Counted from the first letter of the stretch, positions 11,803 to 24,420 are shown. The stretch: 64,000 bases of DNA from Alentia gelatinosa (GCA_950022655.1 OX465580.1:94382797-94446796), one strand, 5' to 3'. The notes: a model not told the origin generated them from the letters alone. Numbers and translations are program-made.

Positions 11803-13746
11803 ATGAGTACAAAGCAGCAAACCAGAAACATGTGGTGTGCCTGGATACTGGGAATTTTGTGCCTGGCGGTGGGTTATTTCGCTCAAGATATGCAAATGGA
11901 GGGAATTGTGAATGATGGAGTAATTATCACTAAAGCCGGGTCTTCAAGAATTATTGGAGGATCGTGGTCGTTGGTAGTCACCATCGAACGCCCACAAACA
12001 CCAGACCTAAAACAATGGAAAGAAGACACAGAAAATGTGATTAATCAACTCAAACCCATGTACGAAGACAAACGCAGGGATATGTGGAAATTGCGGATGA
12101 ATCTGGTGGACGACCGCATCACTTGGGGAAAGGAGTTAATACGTTGTGGAAGGGTGGACCCTACTACAGGCCCAAGCAAAGACACTAACAGTGACAGACC
12201 GAAACGCGGATTAATTAACATAGTGGGAAAGGCCATCAAATTCTTATTCGGACTGGCGACTACCAGTGATCTAAACTCGGTAAAAGAGGAATTAAGGAGT
12301 TTACAAAGATCATCCTTTGCAGTTAGACACAATCACCATAAACTAATATCGGTCATGAATCTAACTCGGATGTTTGTGAAAGAAGACCGTGAAGATATTA
12401 ACAAACTCAATCAGGCCACCGAGGAATTAAATCGAATATCAGATAGACTGGCCCGCCGAATGTCGTGGTTAGACGAAGCTTTAACACATCTAAGAATCTA
12501 CGGAATGGTCGAGGGCCACATCGAAATGATGGAAGCATTATCACACGATTTCATCAGGAGAGCAGAAATATTCAACAGACAGTTCTTAGCTCTGGAGCGA
12601 AACGACCTAAACAGAGACATTCTACCACCAAAAGTTCTACGCGAAACTTTGGCCTTGATGACAGAGTTGGGATACGACGCTATAAACGAACACTGGTATT
12701 ATAGGTACATGAATGTGTTACCATTATGGTCTCAATCAGGGGAGGACTCTCAATTGGTGTACCAGATATCCCTTGTCACCGTTGAAAAGGAGGTGTTTCT
12801 GAATTATAGACTTCAATATTTCCCGGTGCCAATGAACTCGGAATACGATAGACAAATAGTGGGGAACCAACTAGTGGCTATTTCAACGGCTTCCAAAGAC
12901 TCTTTTAAGGTTATGACGGATCTGTGTGTAGGTGACGCGCCTAAGGTATGTCAACCTGTTGTTATGAACTATCCAAGTATTTGCGAGGCCGAAATGATAA
13001 CAATGGCTAACCCCAAACGTTGTAATGTATCCCTCTTCTCAGCAGGATCCAAGGATCCGAAATTATACCGATTGATCGATGATGCATCTTCAGTGGTGGT
13101 GGTGTCTAGGAAGAAGGCCACTATCAGAAAATTGTGTTCGGGACAGGTGCCACAAATCGTGAATCATGTGGGGGTAGGTCTATACCATTTAAATAGAACT
13201 TGTCGTCTGAAAAGTAAAGAATGGGAAGTAAAGGGCATGTCCATAGGCACTAGCAACGTGACTATTCTCCCTAAGAAATGGGTGAAACTACCTCGTTTAA
13301 ACATCACTTGGCCAAAGGCGTTAGACCCTATCACGGTTAAAGAACTCAAATTGGGAAGGCGGAACGAGATACCGATTATTGCTCTGCCTGACGTTCAGGA
13401 GGACTACTTTGGGTGGGATAGGACAAACAGGTTTTCTATTTACGGAGGTTCAATGGGTATAGTTGCTATTGTTGTGGTGCTCGTCTCCGTCGTTGTGACG
13501 ATATATGTGAATCGCAACCGGATCAAAAATAAGTGTATTAAGAAAATTGTCAACGACGAAGATAGCAATGTTGGTCCTGAACATCCCCAAATCATTATTG
13601 AGAACAATGTGAATGAACCTGTATCGATCCCTACGAGAGATGTCGTAAACCCTCCTGTAACGCCGAGAATGAGAGAAATGGTGATGAGTGTCAATCGAAA
13701 TGTTGGGCAGGGAGAAAAAGTGGTCGAAAGAAAAGATAAGAAATAG
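11803..13746 (+). CDS. env: Envelope glycoprotein, baculovirus-F/errantivirus type
   Basis: An intact 647-residue class I fusion-type envelope. A signal peptide hydrophobic core lies at about residues 10-26. A furin-type site RPKR sits at residues 132-135, followed directly by a Gly-rich hydrophobic fusion peptide (about 136-150) and a long heptad-like helical region, the layout seen in insect errantivirus Env and baculovirus F proteins. N-glycosylation sequons are present (NLT, NVS, NRT, NVT, NIT). One transmembrane helix is at about 551-569, with a 78-residue cytoplasmic tail. The ATG is 6 bases after the pol stop, in the same frame. Expression is probably from a spliced mRNA, as in gypsy; the splice sites were not determined. 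Confidence 0.88.
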   Translation: MSTKQQTRNMWCAWILGILCLAVGYFAQDMQMEGIVNDGVIITKAGSSRIIGGSWSLVVTIERPQTPDLKQWKEDTENVINQLKPMYEDKRRDMWKLRMNLVDDRITWGKELIRCGRVDPTTGPSKDTNSDRPKRGLINIVGKAIKFLFGLATTSDLNSVKEELRSLQRSSFAVRHNHHKLISVMNLTRMFVKEDREDINKLNQATEELNRISDRLARRMSWLDEALTHLRIYGMVEGHIEMMEALSHDFIRRAEIFNRQFLALERNDLNRDILPPKVLRETLALMTELGYDAINEHWYYRYMNVLPLWSQSGEDSQLVYQISLVTVEKEVFLNYRLQYFPVPMNSEYDRQIVGNQLVAISTASKDSFKVMTDLCVGDAPKVCQPVVMNYPSICEAEMITMANPKRCNVSLFSAGSKDPKLYRLIDDASSVVVVSRKKATIRKLCSGQVPQIVNHVGVGLYHLNRTCRLKSKEWEVKGMSIGTSNVTILPKKWVKLPRLNITWPKALDPITVKELKLGRRNEIPIIALPDVQEDYFGWDRTNRFSIYGGSMGIVAIVVVLVSVVVTIYVNRNRIKNKCIKKIVNDEDSNVGPEHPQIIIENNVNEPVSIPTRDVVNPPVTPRMREMVMSVNRNVGQGEKVVERKDKK

Positions 13747-14122
13747 GTCAAAAAGAGGGCGTAGTCTAATATATGTTCGAACGAAGAAGAAAGATGAACG
13801 TAGAGAATTGGATAACAATTACTGTATCTATAAATCGTGAAATATTGTATTTTAGAAATGAGTGTTATAACTACAAATTGTTTGACATAGTTATGGGAAT
13901 ATAACTAGTTTGTAAGGATGAACACAAAATACGCAAAATGTTTGTCATCCCCATAGATGGATCGTAATTATGTTTTATTTACAAATGTCATTTAACTTAT
14001 ATCTCTAATGGTTTTTGGTAGTGTAGCTCTTACAGGTATCCTTTATACTTGCGATCCTATCGTCATGTAATCCTTGTCTTCGTATTATTTTCAAATACTT
14101 GAAAACTTGGGGTGAGGACCTG
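13747..14122 (+). other. Env 3' untranslated segment and polypurine tract
   Basis: It is AT-rich and non-coding. Just before the 3' LTR the purine-rich GGGGTGAGGA (14109-14118) is the likely plus-strand primer. Confidence 0.6.
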
Positions 14123-14388
14123 TGTAATCATTGTAATGATGTTAACAATGTCATAATTGGTGATCCTAATAATATGTGCATAATTTATATGTTAGTGTGG
14201 GTTACTTCAGCAGCCCGGGGGAGTACTGCTGGTGCGTTGCCTTGGAAACCATCTCCATAGAGACGCTGGTAGCCGGTGAGCTGCTGGCAGGAGAAATGAT
14301 AATAAAGCTTCAGTATGAACTCAGCAGCGAAAGGCGTTGGTCTTGTTCCTTGAGTAGGTTTGCACTCACTTACAGCGGGGACTTTACA
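14123..14388 (+). repeat. 3' LTR
   Basis: 266 bp, identical by eye to 6946-7211. It carries AATAAA at 14301-14306, which would end the element's transcripts. It is followed by ACAT (14389-14392), matching the base quartet before the 5' LTR. Confidence 0.95.
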
Positions 14389-14392
14389 ACAT

Positions 14393-17300
14393 ACACTTAT
14401 CACGGCGATGCTTCTCTGTGTTTCTGAATAGCTCTAGGTGAACTCTTGTCAACCCTTGACCAGAAATAACTCTTTTTAACAACAGTTTCCCAACACCCAT
14501 TCAAGATCAACTCCAACAACCACGCATTTCCTCTATCAAAATCCTCTTGTCACAATCCTATCAATCTAAGCAACCACATCTTCAAATACAGGGTTGTAGG
14601 AATGCCAAGGAAATAATGGGAGGAAAGTGATCTTTATAATTACTGGGAGGCATTTCACAATATCTAAGCTTTGAGAATTAATGTTAAGATAGAATCACTA
14701 TGGAAGATCGATACACTATCGCCTGCGATCTCTTTCCATTGCGCTTTTATAACAAAAATATTTTACATATCCATATATAATCTCGCCTCCCGAGAAAACG
14801 TCCTGTATGGGGGCACTCAGTTAATCGTCCTCAAACCATCTAACTTTAAATCTATAATTCATTGTAAAGCATTTGGCAGTTGCTTTTAATGTGTATGTTC
14901 AATTAGTTATGGGAATTTTCTTTTCCACTGAGAGCGATAAATGGGTATGGATGATTTACAGTACCTCTGAAACGAAACGACCGCTTTATAGCCTCGCCTG
15001 GGGAAAAGGCGTTGAGGTTAGATATTAATCCGTTGATGGTGATAAACTCCAGAGCTCTCTGTCGGCAGCGTCTCCCCGGCAAACTTCCGGCTTTTGCTTG
15101 TTCCCCACGGGTGGGAGAGTGATATACAAAGGACGGCTGAAGGAATGCACGTAGTGCCGTGGGAGCAGTGTATCATTACACGGGATCAATTCAATGCATG
15201 GAAGTCTTTGCGCTGCCCAGACCTGATCCTATTTTATAGATGACCCTAGATATGGCTGTAAACTTGCATCATACATTGCATTTTACTTTTTCTCGCATTT
15301 TCCCTTCGTGCCACCGAGAAAGTATCGTTTGGGCTTTGACCTCTGAACCTGACAAGGCTGATACACTTGTCATTCGTCAAGGCATCGGAATGGTCTACAA
15401 CGCCCTTGCCAGACAGGATGTCGGCCGTCCTAAAACAAAACCAACCACCCGACTTTGATAGGTTCGGCTGCAAGGTTTTCTTAGATGGTTCTGATCCGCT
15501 AAGTTCAAGACAAAAGACGCGTAGACGTGTGTTTGATGGGCGCAAAGTGTTATTTTTCTTGACAGCGCAGTCAGCTCGGCGGCAACCCCCCATGTGGTAA
15601 TGGTTGTTCGCACATCGACAGCACTGATAGAGATGTTTATGCTTCTCTCCGACTGTGTAGATATCGGTTATTACTATCACACAATAATAGATAAAGTGCT
15701 TATTGCTGAATCTTACTGAGGTTATGATTCTTAAAGGGAGTTTAAATGAAGAGAGCAAAGCCACTTTTGAGGCAAATCTCTTGACTTCTCACATCATAGT
15801 ATACCCTGCATGATTTCAATTCCTTGATCTATGGTGACATCTTTACTGATACTACAATGATAAGGTATGAAATGCAATATTTAAGAAATCTAGAGGTTTA
15901 TCTCTTACTCTTTCCATAATCAATGCTTAATCGAAGAAAATGGTTCGATTTCCTCATTAAAATATTTGTCGGACACCCAGTGTACATATAGGACTACTTC
16001 GTTACACATTGATAGCTTTACAAAAGGAAACAAGTAGGTAAAGGGAAAGGGAGTTAAAAATTAGTGAACTTAATATCGATAGGATATCCACACGTATATG
16101 TATCATGCACTCAATAAAGTAACAGTACTCTGTATATTAACACATCTTTTCGGTATGGCAAAGAGCTTTCTAGGAATCCTGGAAATCCAGGCAATGCGCT
16201 AGTCGGCGGGGATATTGTAATACATCAGCTTCACTGCCCAAGTGACGGCTGCAACGTGCTAGTATAGGAAGAAAAACTGTACTGACAAAAACGAGAAAAA
16301 AGGGTCGGTTATAAAGTGTAACATGGGCCCGCGGTTGATAAATGCCCGGCTAGGCTTTGTTGGCTTGGATGGGTAGGAATAGGTTGCGGAGGTGTGATAG
16401 GAATAGGTAAAGGTAGCAGGGGTGATGCTGCTCATAGGTAAGAGGGCGAAAGCAGCTTATTTATAATCTACGGGTGCTCAACCTTTACGAGGTTCACGTG
16501 GAATCACAAGCGACGGTCGCGTCGAGCATGGATTAAGACTGGTAATGCAGCCGGGGGATCTTTAGAGCATTTCGGGCATCAGAAAGATAGATAAAGAAGG
16601 GGTGAATGATGTAAGTATGTATTTAGGGCCTAGATGATTAGATATATGACAGTAGATAGAAAGGGGCAGAAACATACATAAACACAGACACAGAGCAGGA
16701 GACATATTAAGGAAGAAACCAACAAGTTTTGGTCAAAGTCGTCCTTCTCTCAAAGTTTGATTCGGTGTGATATGAACGAGTCGACAGCCGAGTGAATATC
16801 ACATAGCGTTCAGATGATTTGCAGAATGACTTCTTTGACCAAAACGAGTTGCTTTCTGTATGTATCTCACCCATGTAAACACTAAAAGAATGGACAACAG
16901 GATATAGACCATGGAGAACGGACTGCAATAGTTGTAGGGGCATGGAGAACGAGTTCCCAATGCTAGGTCTATGGACAGTTATGTCAGGGGTGAGATAAAG
17001 AATTTAAAAGATACTTTCTTTAGTTCATCATGTTATAAATTCCAATAGGTTTCTATACTATACGGTACTCTCATTTGTGATTTAGTATATTTGAACATAC
17101 TATGGGCAACACGAGCATGTTTTACGTGCATGTGAGCAATTCATGAAGATTGACCTTGAAGGCGTCATTTGTAGACTGCTTCCGGTCAGTATGGGCAGAC
17201 GGCTGGTGAGGCTATTGACCGTGCCACTATTTCTCACAAACACATGGAGAGTCAAATTCTTAAATATGGCGGTGGAGTGGCGGCAGAGGCGAGTGCTGGG

Positions 17301-17788
17301 CGTAACAGTACCCGCCGCCTCCTCTCCCCGTGTCAGTTATGATTTGATGCCGCCAAAACCAGAAGCCAAACCAAGGCTCTTCTTCTTGTTAAGCGCTTCA
17401 CATCAAAGCGGAGCAGCACTTCGCAGCTGTGGTCCAAGTCGTCAGCTCGTATATAAACCGCACTTTACTCCATTTTACGTCAGACACTTAGCGTCCGCAT
17501 GTAACGTATATGATAAGCCACTTGAAATAAACTTCCCATCAAGGGATACATCAGTATTTTTAGTGAATGGCTGACTGCAATTATAATGATGTAAACGTTC
17601 TGAGTTTTGGACATGGGTTTTCGTTCATCGTGACTGTAGACATTGTAGGGTTAATGCTCCAGTTGCATATTTCGTCTTATCTTCTATGGTTGACTGTGTA
17701 TACCATTATTCAGGCTAACATTTGGCTCGCACAGCTGTTATCTAAACGCAACATTGCATATGTACACTTGAGTTCTCTTATATTATGC
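14393..17788. other. Intergenic, no recognised gene
   Basis: Short ORFs on both strands (for instance around 15246-15764 and 17143-17574) show no family motif, and their composition matches the surroundings. Nothing else is identified. Confidence 0.5.
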
Positions 17789-18092
17789 TTTATCCTACCC
17801 CTAATATAAAATTCCATAGGCTTAACATTGAATTTCCGTATGCCACGCTGAGTGGCATACAGAGTTTTATATGCCACTAGTGGCATACAGAATTGTTATC
17901 ATATAATATTCCAGATTCGAGGAGACAGGGTAGGATAAAATCAAAACCTGATTCATTTTAATCTTGGCTACCGCATGCCACTCCTGGAGTTTTGGCGCCA
18001 GACTTCACTCGGCTTCGCCTCATGAAGTCACTATGCCAAACTCCAGTTGTGGCATACGGTGGCCAAGATTAAAACTCATCCAGTTTTAAGAT
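17789..18092 (+). mobile_element. Foldback element with inverted octamers, copy 2
   Basis: Module one (17789-17940) starts TTTATCCTACCCC and ends GGGTAGGATAAAA. Inside are TATGCCAC (17839-17846), GTGGCATA (17852-17859), TATGCCAC (17870-17877) and GTGGCATA (17880-17887), forming two hairpins. Module two (about 17945-18090) is a large imperfect palindrome with arms of over 50 bases around CTCGGCTTCGCCTCA; it carries CATGCCAC at 17974-17981 and GTGGCATA at 18049-18056. It is related to 2278-2516, in opposite orientation. It is non-coding and probably a non-autonomous element. Confidence 0.7.
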
Positions 18093-19939
18093 AATATGTA
18101 GTTACACACAGCTTGGGCCAATCACCAAGCTTTGTAAGTTTGTGTTTTGCTTAAGAACCAATAGAAAGAGAGGAGAGGAACCCAATTTGAATAAGCGGGA
18201 AATCTGCGGCAAGTGGGTCTCCGAGGTCTATATGTGGTCGCGAGCTCGACATATGCAAACGTCCCACACACTCTTATATTATGCTACATCACAGCATATT
18301 GACTCGACATGCTATGGCTGAGCCAAAGGGCACCAATCAGAGATTATAAGAGAAAGTGCAATGGACTTCATCTCAGGTCAATAAAATCTTACATTTGAAG
18401 TTTCTTTCCCAATTCCGTCAACGATCTACAACCAGTGGAGAATACTCGAGAATAAAATTTGTTGTCACTAATATTCATCAGTGGTATTGATCCTAGTTTT
18501 GATTTGGAAGACAGCATGATTACTTTATGACATTTCATTTTCACACTGATAACACATAACACAAAATATATAGGTATATATTCCAATATTCCCAATGATC
18601 ATCGAAGTGTATACTACAAGTAGGTGACGAAGATGGCGGCCATAATTGTTATTTCCAAGTAAGGTAAGGACTGGGACGCACAAAGATGCCATTAGGAAAG
18701 AGAAGAAGCAGGGTGGTCATTGATACTACTATTTCCGAGGTGGAACAGACTTTGTTTTACTTCCAAACTTCAACTTTAGACTTCTGGGCCTCTGAATCCC
18801 TTTATGTTGGTTTCCAAAACATTCAAAATACCCCAACAGTGGATTCTAATAGCTGCAACCAGAGATGCGTTGGACAAGAAAATCAAGAGCATCGCGATAG
18901 TTGTTCATAAAAATTCACAAAGATATTGGGTATTGGGGGAAAATGAATGTGCATGAATGAATGACGGTCAGGTACCAGACGTGGCGGGATTCCCTTTGTC
19001 CAATGGGGCTCCTCACAATTGTGAGAGGCATAGTATATAGAATAGATAACTTATAGATTTAAATATGTTAATATCTAAATAGATCAGGCATAATGTTGTG
19101 CAATGATAGATCCTACATCATTTTTACAGCTCATTGAATATATTATGTCAATACAGCTTAAAACTTCAAGGTAATATAAAGGATATATAATAAGAAAATA
19201 TTCTTAACAAAAACGTTCCCGTAACCACAACGATTCTATAATGTATAGTCTACGGCTATTTAATCAATAGGTAAAAGTTTTTATTATCAATCGCGAAATA
19301 CACTGGTACCTTGCCTCATAATTGGCAAGTACGTGTATACATTGATGTTCATGTGAATTGCCGCTTGCCTGTATCGCGCAGTTCCTCTACGCGAGTATGT
19401 ATCCATACACTGTTCAACCAACGCGAGCAGACTGTGAAGAAAAGTGGGGCGGACGAGTAAAAACCGGGTGGTGTTTGCCCTCCCAACACTGGTTCGCGCG
19501 TAAACAGTGAAGTATTGGCCGAAATTGAATCCCATCAAAGAAGGCCAACCGTTTATCAACACCGCCTCCCCGTCTGTAACATTAACGACTCCAACGTAAA
19601 CGGACATTGGCAGTTGTAAAAGCACTTCTTGTGGTAAGAATCACATTGCTTTGCTACTCGTAGGAAGATTCTGATGACAAATGCGGAGGGAATTCTCGAC
19701 GACAGGCGTGTTAGAAATTGATAGAAACATACTTGTATTGTTTATTTTTCATACGTTTTTTTAACACTAATTACCTAAAATTACATTGCCGGGGATGGTT
19801 CTATTTGAATACAATTTTCGTTCAGACATATGTTCTTAATCGGCATATTTGACATTCAATTGATTTTATTACATAGATTTATATGTCATAAATGAGGCAA
19901 AAGAGAGATAATACGAATGGCCACTATTAACAGCTTAAA
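18093..19939. other. Intergenic, no recognised gene
   Basis: A plus-strand ATG in an AAGATGGCGGC context (about 18629), with a GTAAGG a few codons later, looks like a first exon but has no support beyond that. A minus-strand ORF at 19287-19625 (112 codons) has a fairly protein-like composition but no recognisable motif. Confidence 0.4.
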
Positions 19940-21470
19940 TGAACCTCACTGATAGGGTTATTTGCCCCTCTTTGCACATCAGATCACGAGTGAGAAGATA
20001 TTTCTAGATGATGATGTTACAGGGGTCAAAGTAGATGATACGAAATTACCGGATCATATAAATTCCTTCTCCACCAATATTGGTCCTCAGTTGTCAGAAA
20101 AAGTTGTGTTTTCAGCAAAGGCAAGGGTTGGACAACATCGAGCATAGCTTTTATCACCTCTAAACAGATGAAACTTACTTTGCTGACAGTGCCTTGGCAG
20201 GTCAGGCATCTCCTGAACTTGTCATTTTCCAAAAGTACAATGCCAATTGAGTGGAAACAGGTTACGATGATACCACTGAGTAAGCAGAGGCTAATGGTGC
20301 ATGACAGGCTGTCCACTTTTTGTCATAAAAATAAACTTTATAGACCAATCAAAGGCACTCAACACGGTTAATTATACTATTTTACACACAAAAAGGGAAT
20401 TAATGAGGATCAAGGGGAAAGCTCTTGGATTCAGCAATATTTGATAAATCGGTCACAGAAAACTCAAGTTAACGGGTCTTTATCTAATCGGGGGGGGGGG
20501 GGGGGTGGATATTGTATGTGGAGTGCCCCAGGGGTCAACCCCAGGCCCATTTTTCTTTGACACCTACGTCAACGACATGCATAACATTGTTGATTGTATG
20601 AAAATAAGAATGTATGCCATGATAGGGTAGTGTTTGTACGGGGAAGTGATATTAACGAGATGACCATTGATATGCAAAACAGGCTGAAAATGTCCAATAG
20701 TGCGAAGAAAACCAATTGACAATCAATGACAAAAAACCAAATGCATGTTGTTTGGCTTGTACCAGAGGGTCAATAGGGTCATTGATATACCTATTTACAG
20801 ATAAAAATGATTAACACATTGATTTAAAGAATATCTGTATAAGTACCGTGGGTTTCACTTTGGACATTCAGTTGAATTTTAAAAAGCCCATAGATAACAG
20901 CCTGAGGCTAGCATCGCACAAAATCTATTTATTATCCAAGTTGAGGAAATCTCTTGATGAGAAGATCTCTCTGCTGTTGTATAAGTCATTAGTCTCATCC
21001 CACATTGACTATGGTGATATTTTCTGTGGTAACTCTTCTTGAACTAAACTACAACAGCTACAATTGCTACAAAATAGATCAAGATCTCGCTGAAAGTTAA
21101 ACCTAACATTTAAGTTGTTCAACTTCACAAACTGGTTAAGCTTCCTGTAGATTAGACAAGAAAGATACACCTTGCAAGTTACATGTATATGCATAAATGT
21201 TCAAAGTGACAAGACTCAGAGTTGAAAGCTATAAATCAAGTATTAGTTATAGAGGATCCTGTCCGTGGAATAGTCTAAATCCCATATTTCGGATAATCGA
21301 TAATTTTAAATTGGCTTCAAAAAAGGACACTTTGAAAAACTTACAAGGCATACTATCAAATCTGTGACGCAGTGTATTTAAAATACTCGAACTGATGGAC
21401 ACTCTAATGTGCATATATATTATTTCTTATAGTAACTGTTAATATTATAACTATCCTAAGAATTAATTTT
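19940..21470 (+). pseudogene. Decayed non-LTR retrotransposon (CR1/Jockey-like RT)
   Basis: Blocks of a LINE reverse transcriptase appear in order across shifting frames. A pre-RT segment lies around 19990-20135. A block with LNLSFSKSTMPIEWK is near 20210-20260, then the GVPQGSTPGPFF motif near 20521-20556. The catalytic YADD region follows at 20613-20623, where one base is missing so the frame breaks. The thumb-region block LRKSLDEKISLLLYKSL with SHIDYGDIF lies around 20940-21028. Several stops and frameshifts make it non-functional. A poly-G run interrupts it at about 20491-20505. The clade assignment is tentative. Confidence 0.8.
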
Positions 21471-24420
21471 GTTTCTCTAACTGTTGTTCATATTGAGTTG
21501 ATTATTTAGGAGATATCCAAGCAGCCAATAATCACCGACTACAGCAGCGCATCTGGGGCCACATTTTAAACACTCCATCCCAACTTTGCCAATCAGTACG
21601 GCCCCCGGCGAGCGCCCGTCCTCTCCGCTGACGCGCAGTGGCATCTCTCCGAGCTGCTCATAATTTGACGTTATCAGCACGAGTTGCTCAAGGCTACCCG
21701 TGAGCAAGTCGGTGCGGCCACAGACTCCCGCTGCGATAGTCACCGCGGTGGGCGCGAAATCAAATCTGTCTTCTTTAAACTCGAGTCGGTCGTGTTGTCT
21801 ACATCGCGGCTTTGTGACACCAGCGTCATTTGTATACGACAATTCCGCAGGCTGCCAGCCGCTGTCTTTCCTCCGTTGATGACAGTTGGTGCCCCCAAGC
21901 AGCGACCTCTGAGATCTATCATGACCTTGCCCGACCTAAGGGCTCATAGAGGATGACCCTCGCCTTTGGTCGTGGTTATCGGCGTTTCGACAAAGAGATA
22001 ACAGGGTCTATGCTGTGCGGGCGACGATATTTCAATACAGATATCAATTGATATGCTAATCCCTCTAGATTTCATATGAATCCATCTATGAAAGTCAGAG
22101 ATGGAATTTTATAGAGACGCATCGTCTAATCCAATAGCTATATGATTCTGGAAGTAAATGCGCCCATGTAGTCCACCTCAGCCTACCTTTAGCCACCAGT
22201 GTATATTCCAGTGGTGACTCCAGAGGAGGTATGCAGGGCGTCCCCATCCTTCAGTCTTTATGGACCCGACTATAAGTGTTTAATGACCAAATCGACGCGG
22301 GACTGGAGGAAAGGTTGTTTTCAGACCAGAAGTGCTTGTCATCTTGGACAATTGCAAACATTTGTAAACAGTAATGACAGAAAAAGGAGCCCAACTCTGA
22401 GAAAAGTTAATAAGTAGATCGTGTTTTTTTCTATGTTCTTTATCATTACTGCAAGGACTTCAGCCCTGGGGCCGGTGTGAGGTATCCTTACAGTTTTGTT
22501 CCTATATTTCTTTACATCGGATATTGGTACATATTTCACATGATTAGCACATGTCAACATCAAAATAAGACATTTAAGAGATACCTTTGTTTTGTGGTAA
22601 GTAAGTGTTGATGGGTGGAAAAGTCTTTTTTTACGATAGGTGCGGGAGGTCGGGACTTTACAGGATGGGAGATCCACCAGATGACATGGTAGTCTGCTAA
22701 GTGCGGGAGGTTTGTTCAATTATTGGCAACATCACCTTGGTCATGCTGTCCAGTGCCTAGGCCATTGTGATTACAAATTTTCCACTAGGAGCTTCGATAT
22801 CCCACGGTAGCGCCCCTTTTAACGCCCCCCCCCCCCCTCCCACAGCACGACCCCTCCATTTTGGGCCCTTGAAACAGCACCCCAACCTCTAATTTATGCA
22901 ACCCTGAATACAACAATGTATTCTTACACGACCGGTGATCTTTTTTCATAAACACCATTGTTTATGCTGTCAATTGAGTTGAATATACTATTGTATTTTC
23001 ACTTTACTTTTGTATTTTCACGTTACCTTTGAAAATAAGACTCCCGGCAGCCTAGATATGCGTATACAAAGCAGAGTATTCACAAATCGATTTTAAAACA
23101 AATGAGATCAGAGCAAAAAAAAGGAGTGATGTGGGTAATAATGGAAATACCATACCAAAAACTTGTTATTACTTGCAGTTGAAGAAGGTTGAATCGATAA
23201 TGTATTAAATCGATACATTTTGTTTCAATTTCATAGCAACTTTTCGGATGTTTTATCAGTATTTAAGAGGAGTAGTTGTATCGGTACGCAGTATCAAATT
23301 CTAAGATGAAGTGATACTTTTGAGGGAAAGCATGGAACTAGACACACATGCATTGCAAACATACATACATGCCCCTTCAGGACCTCATGTGATTTAATGA
23401 GTTCACTGCCGAAACCAGGAGGTAGCTAAACATTTGCGATGCATCATACCACCATATTTGTCCACATCTTACTCCATTTAGTCTTCATAAAGGTCAGAAT
23501 GTCACTAAGGCTCGCCCTATGGGCGTGCTCGGCTATCAACTAAACCCGCCCCCAGCTGCAAACCCGTGAGATGACCGTGGCTATAGTCGGAATCAGGCTT
23601 CCCCAATCTTGACCCAATGGTATTGATGAAGTTCCAACCCCCACGGTGCACCTACGCCCCTCCCCGAACACACAAGCACACCCGTTCGTCCGGTTCACGA
23701 CATACATTGTGTATTCATTGAATAAGGCAAATGCAGCCACCAGAGATACCAAAGTTGTCTGGAAATAAACCTGATCTCTAAAATACTCAAGTTTGATGTG
23801 GTTATTCCACACTGGATGGCGTGCATTCTGATATTGGGCTGAGGTATTTCTGTATGTCCATAGGGTGTCTATAGGCCTGGGCCGCATGCTTCAGGCTATG
23901 TAATTACAAGAGGGGCGTCCTCTCTGCCCCTCAAATCAACTTCCAACAGTAGGCCAATCTCCTCCAGGTATTCCCGGCATACGGAGCCCGGAGCATTCTA
24001 TCAACGCCTTCATTATTTTGATGTCATTTTAAACATTTCTCACTCACCCCTCCCAAAGTTCCTTCACAGCCCGGAGATATCACCAGACACGCACGGAAAA
24101 TGGGAGAAACGTGCCACACGACAGTGGAGCTAAATTTTATATGTTAACAGCTGTCACTTTTATAGAGTTCTTGAAACCTTGGCATTGACCCGCTTATACC
24201 AATTATAAACTTGTTCTATCATAAAAATACTAAATGTTACATCTGCATGGGTGTATAATCATACAAGTTATATACAGCATTGTGTGCGCTTATTGATTTA
24301 TAAAGAATGCGTCTTTTGTTGTGCATAAGCATAGGGTCGGAACATTATATCAATAGAATACATTGAAAAACCTGTATTCGATTTTTTATCTGGATAGGTA
24401 AAAAAACACAACAAGTGTAT
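21471..24420. other. Intergenic, unrecognised ORF at 21477-21842
   Basis: A GC-richer island at about 21590-21960 contains a minus-strand ORF of 121 codons (21477-21842) with a protein-like composition but no known motif. A poly-C run is near 22826-22838. The remainder is AT-rich and shows nothing recognisable. Confidence 0.4.

Larger units (their letters stand above)
6946..14388 (+). mobile_element. Env-bearing Ty3/gypsy (errantivirus-like) LTR element
   Basis: A complete proviral structure of 7443 bp. It is flanked by 266-bp direct LTRs starting TG and ending CA, with the 4-bp duplication ACAT on both sides (6942-6945 and 14389-14392). In order it contains a TGG-type primer binding site, gag, pol (protease, reverse transcriptase, remnant RNase H, integrase), env and a purine-rich tract. 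The two LTRs read identical base for base, which implies recent insertion. Four-base target duplications and a third ORF encoding an F-protein-like envelope are typical of the errantivirus branch of Ty3/gypsy. gag and env are intact; pol carries an internal deletion and frame change near 9681-9690. Confidence 0.95.

Noticed and set aside
11223..11831. Minus-strand ORFs opposite pol and gag
   Set aside because: Mirror frames of the retrotransposon genes, without independent motifs.
17143..17574. 143-codon plus-strand ORF
   Set aside because: No motif, compositional bias of the local DNA, no splice or promoter context tied to it.
18620..18665. First exon starting AAGATGGCGGC with a GTAAGG donor
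   Set aside because: Only nine codons, no downstream partner exon found, and the surrounding sequence is non-coding.
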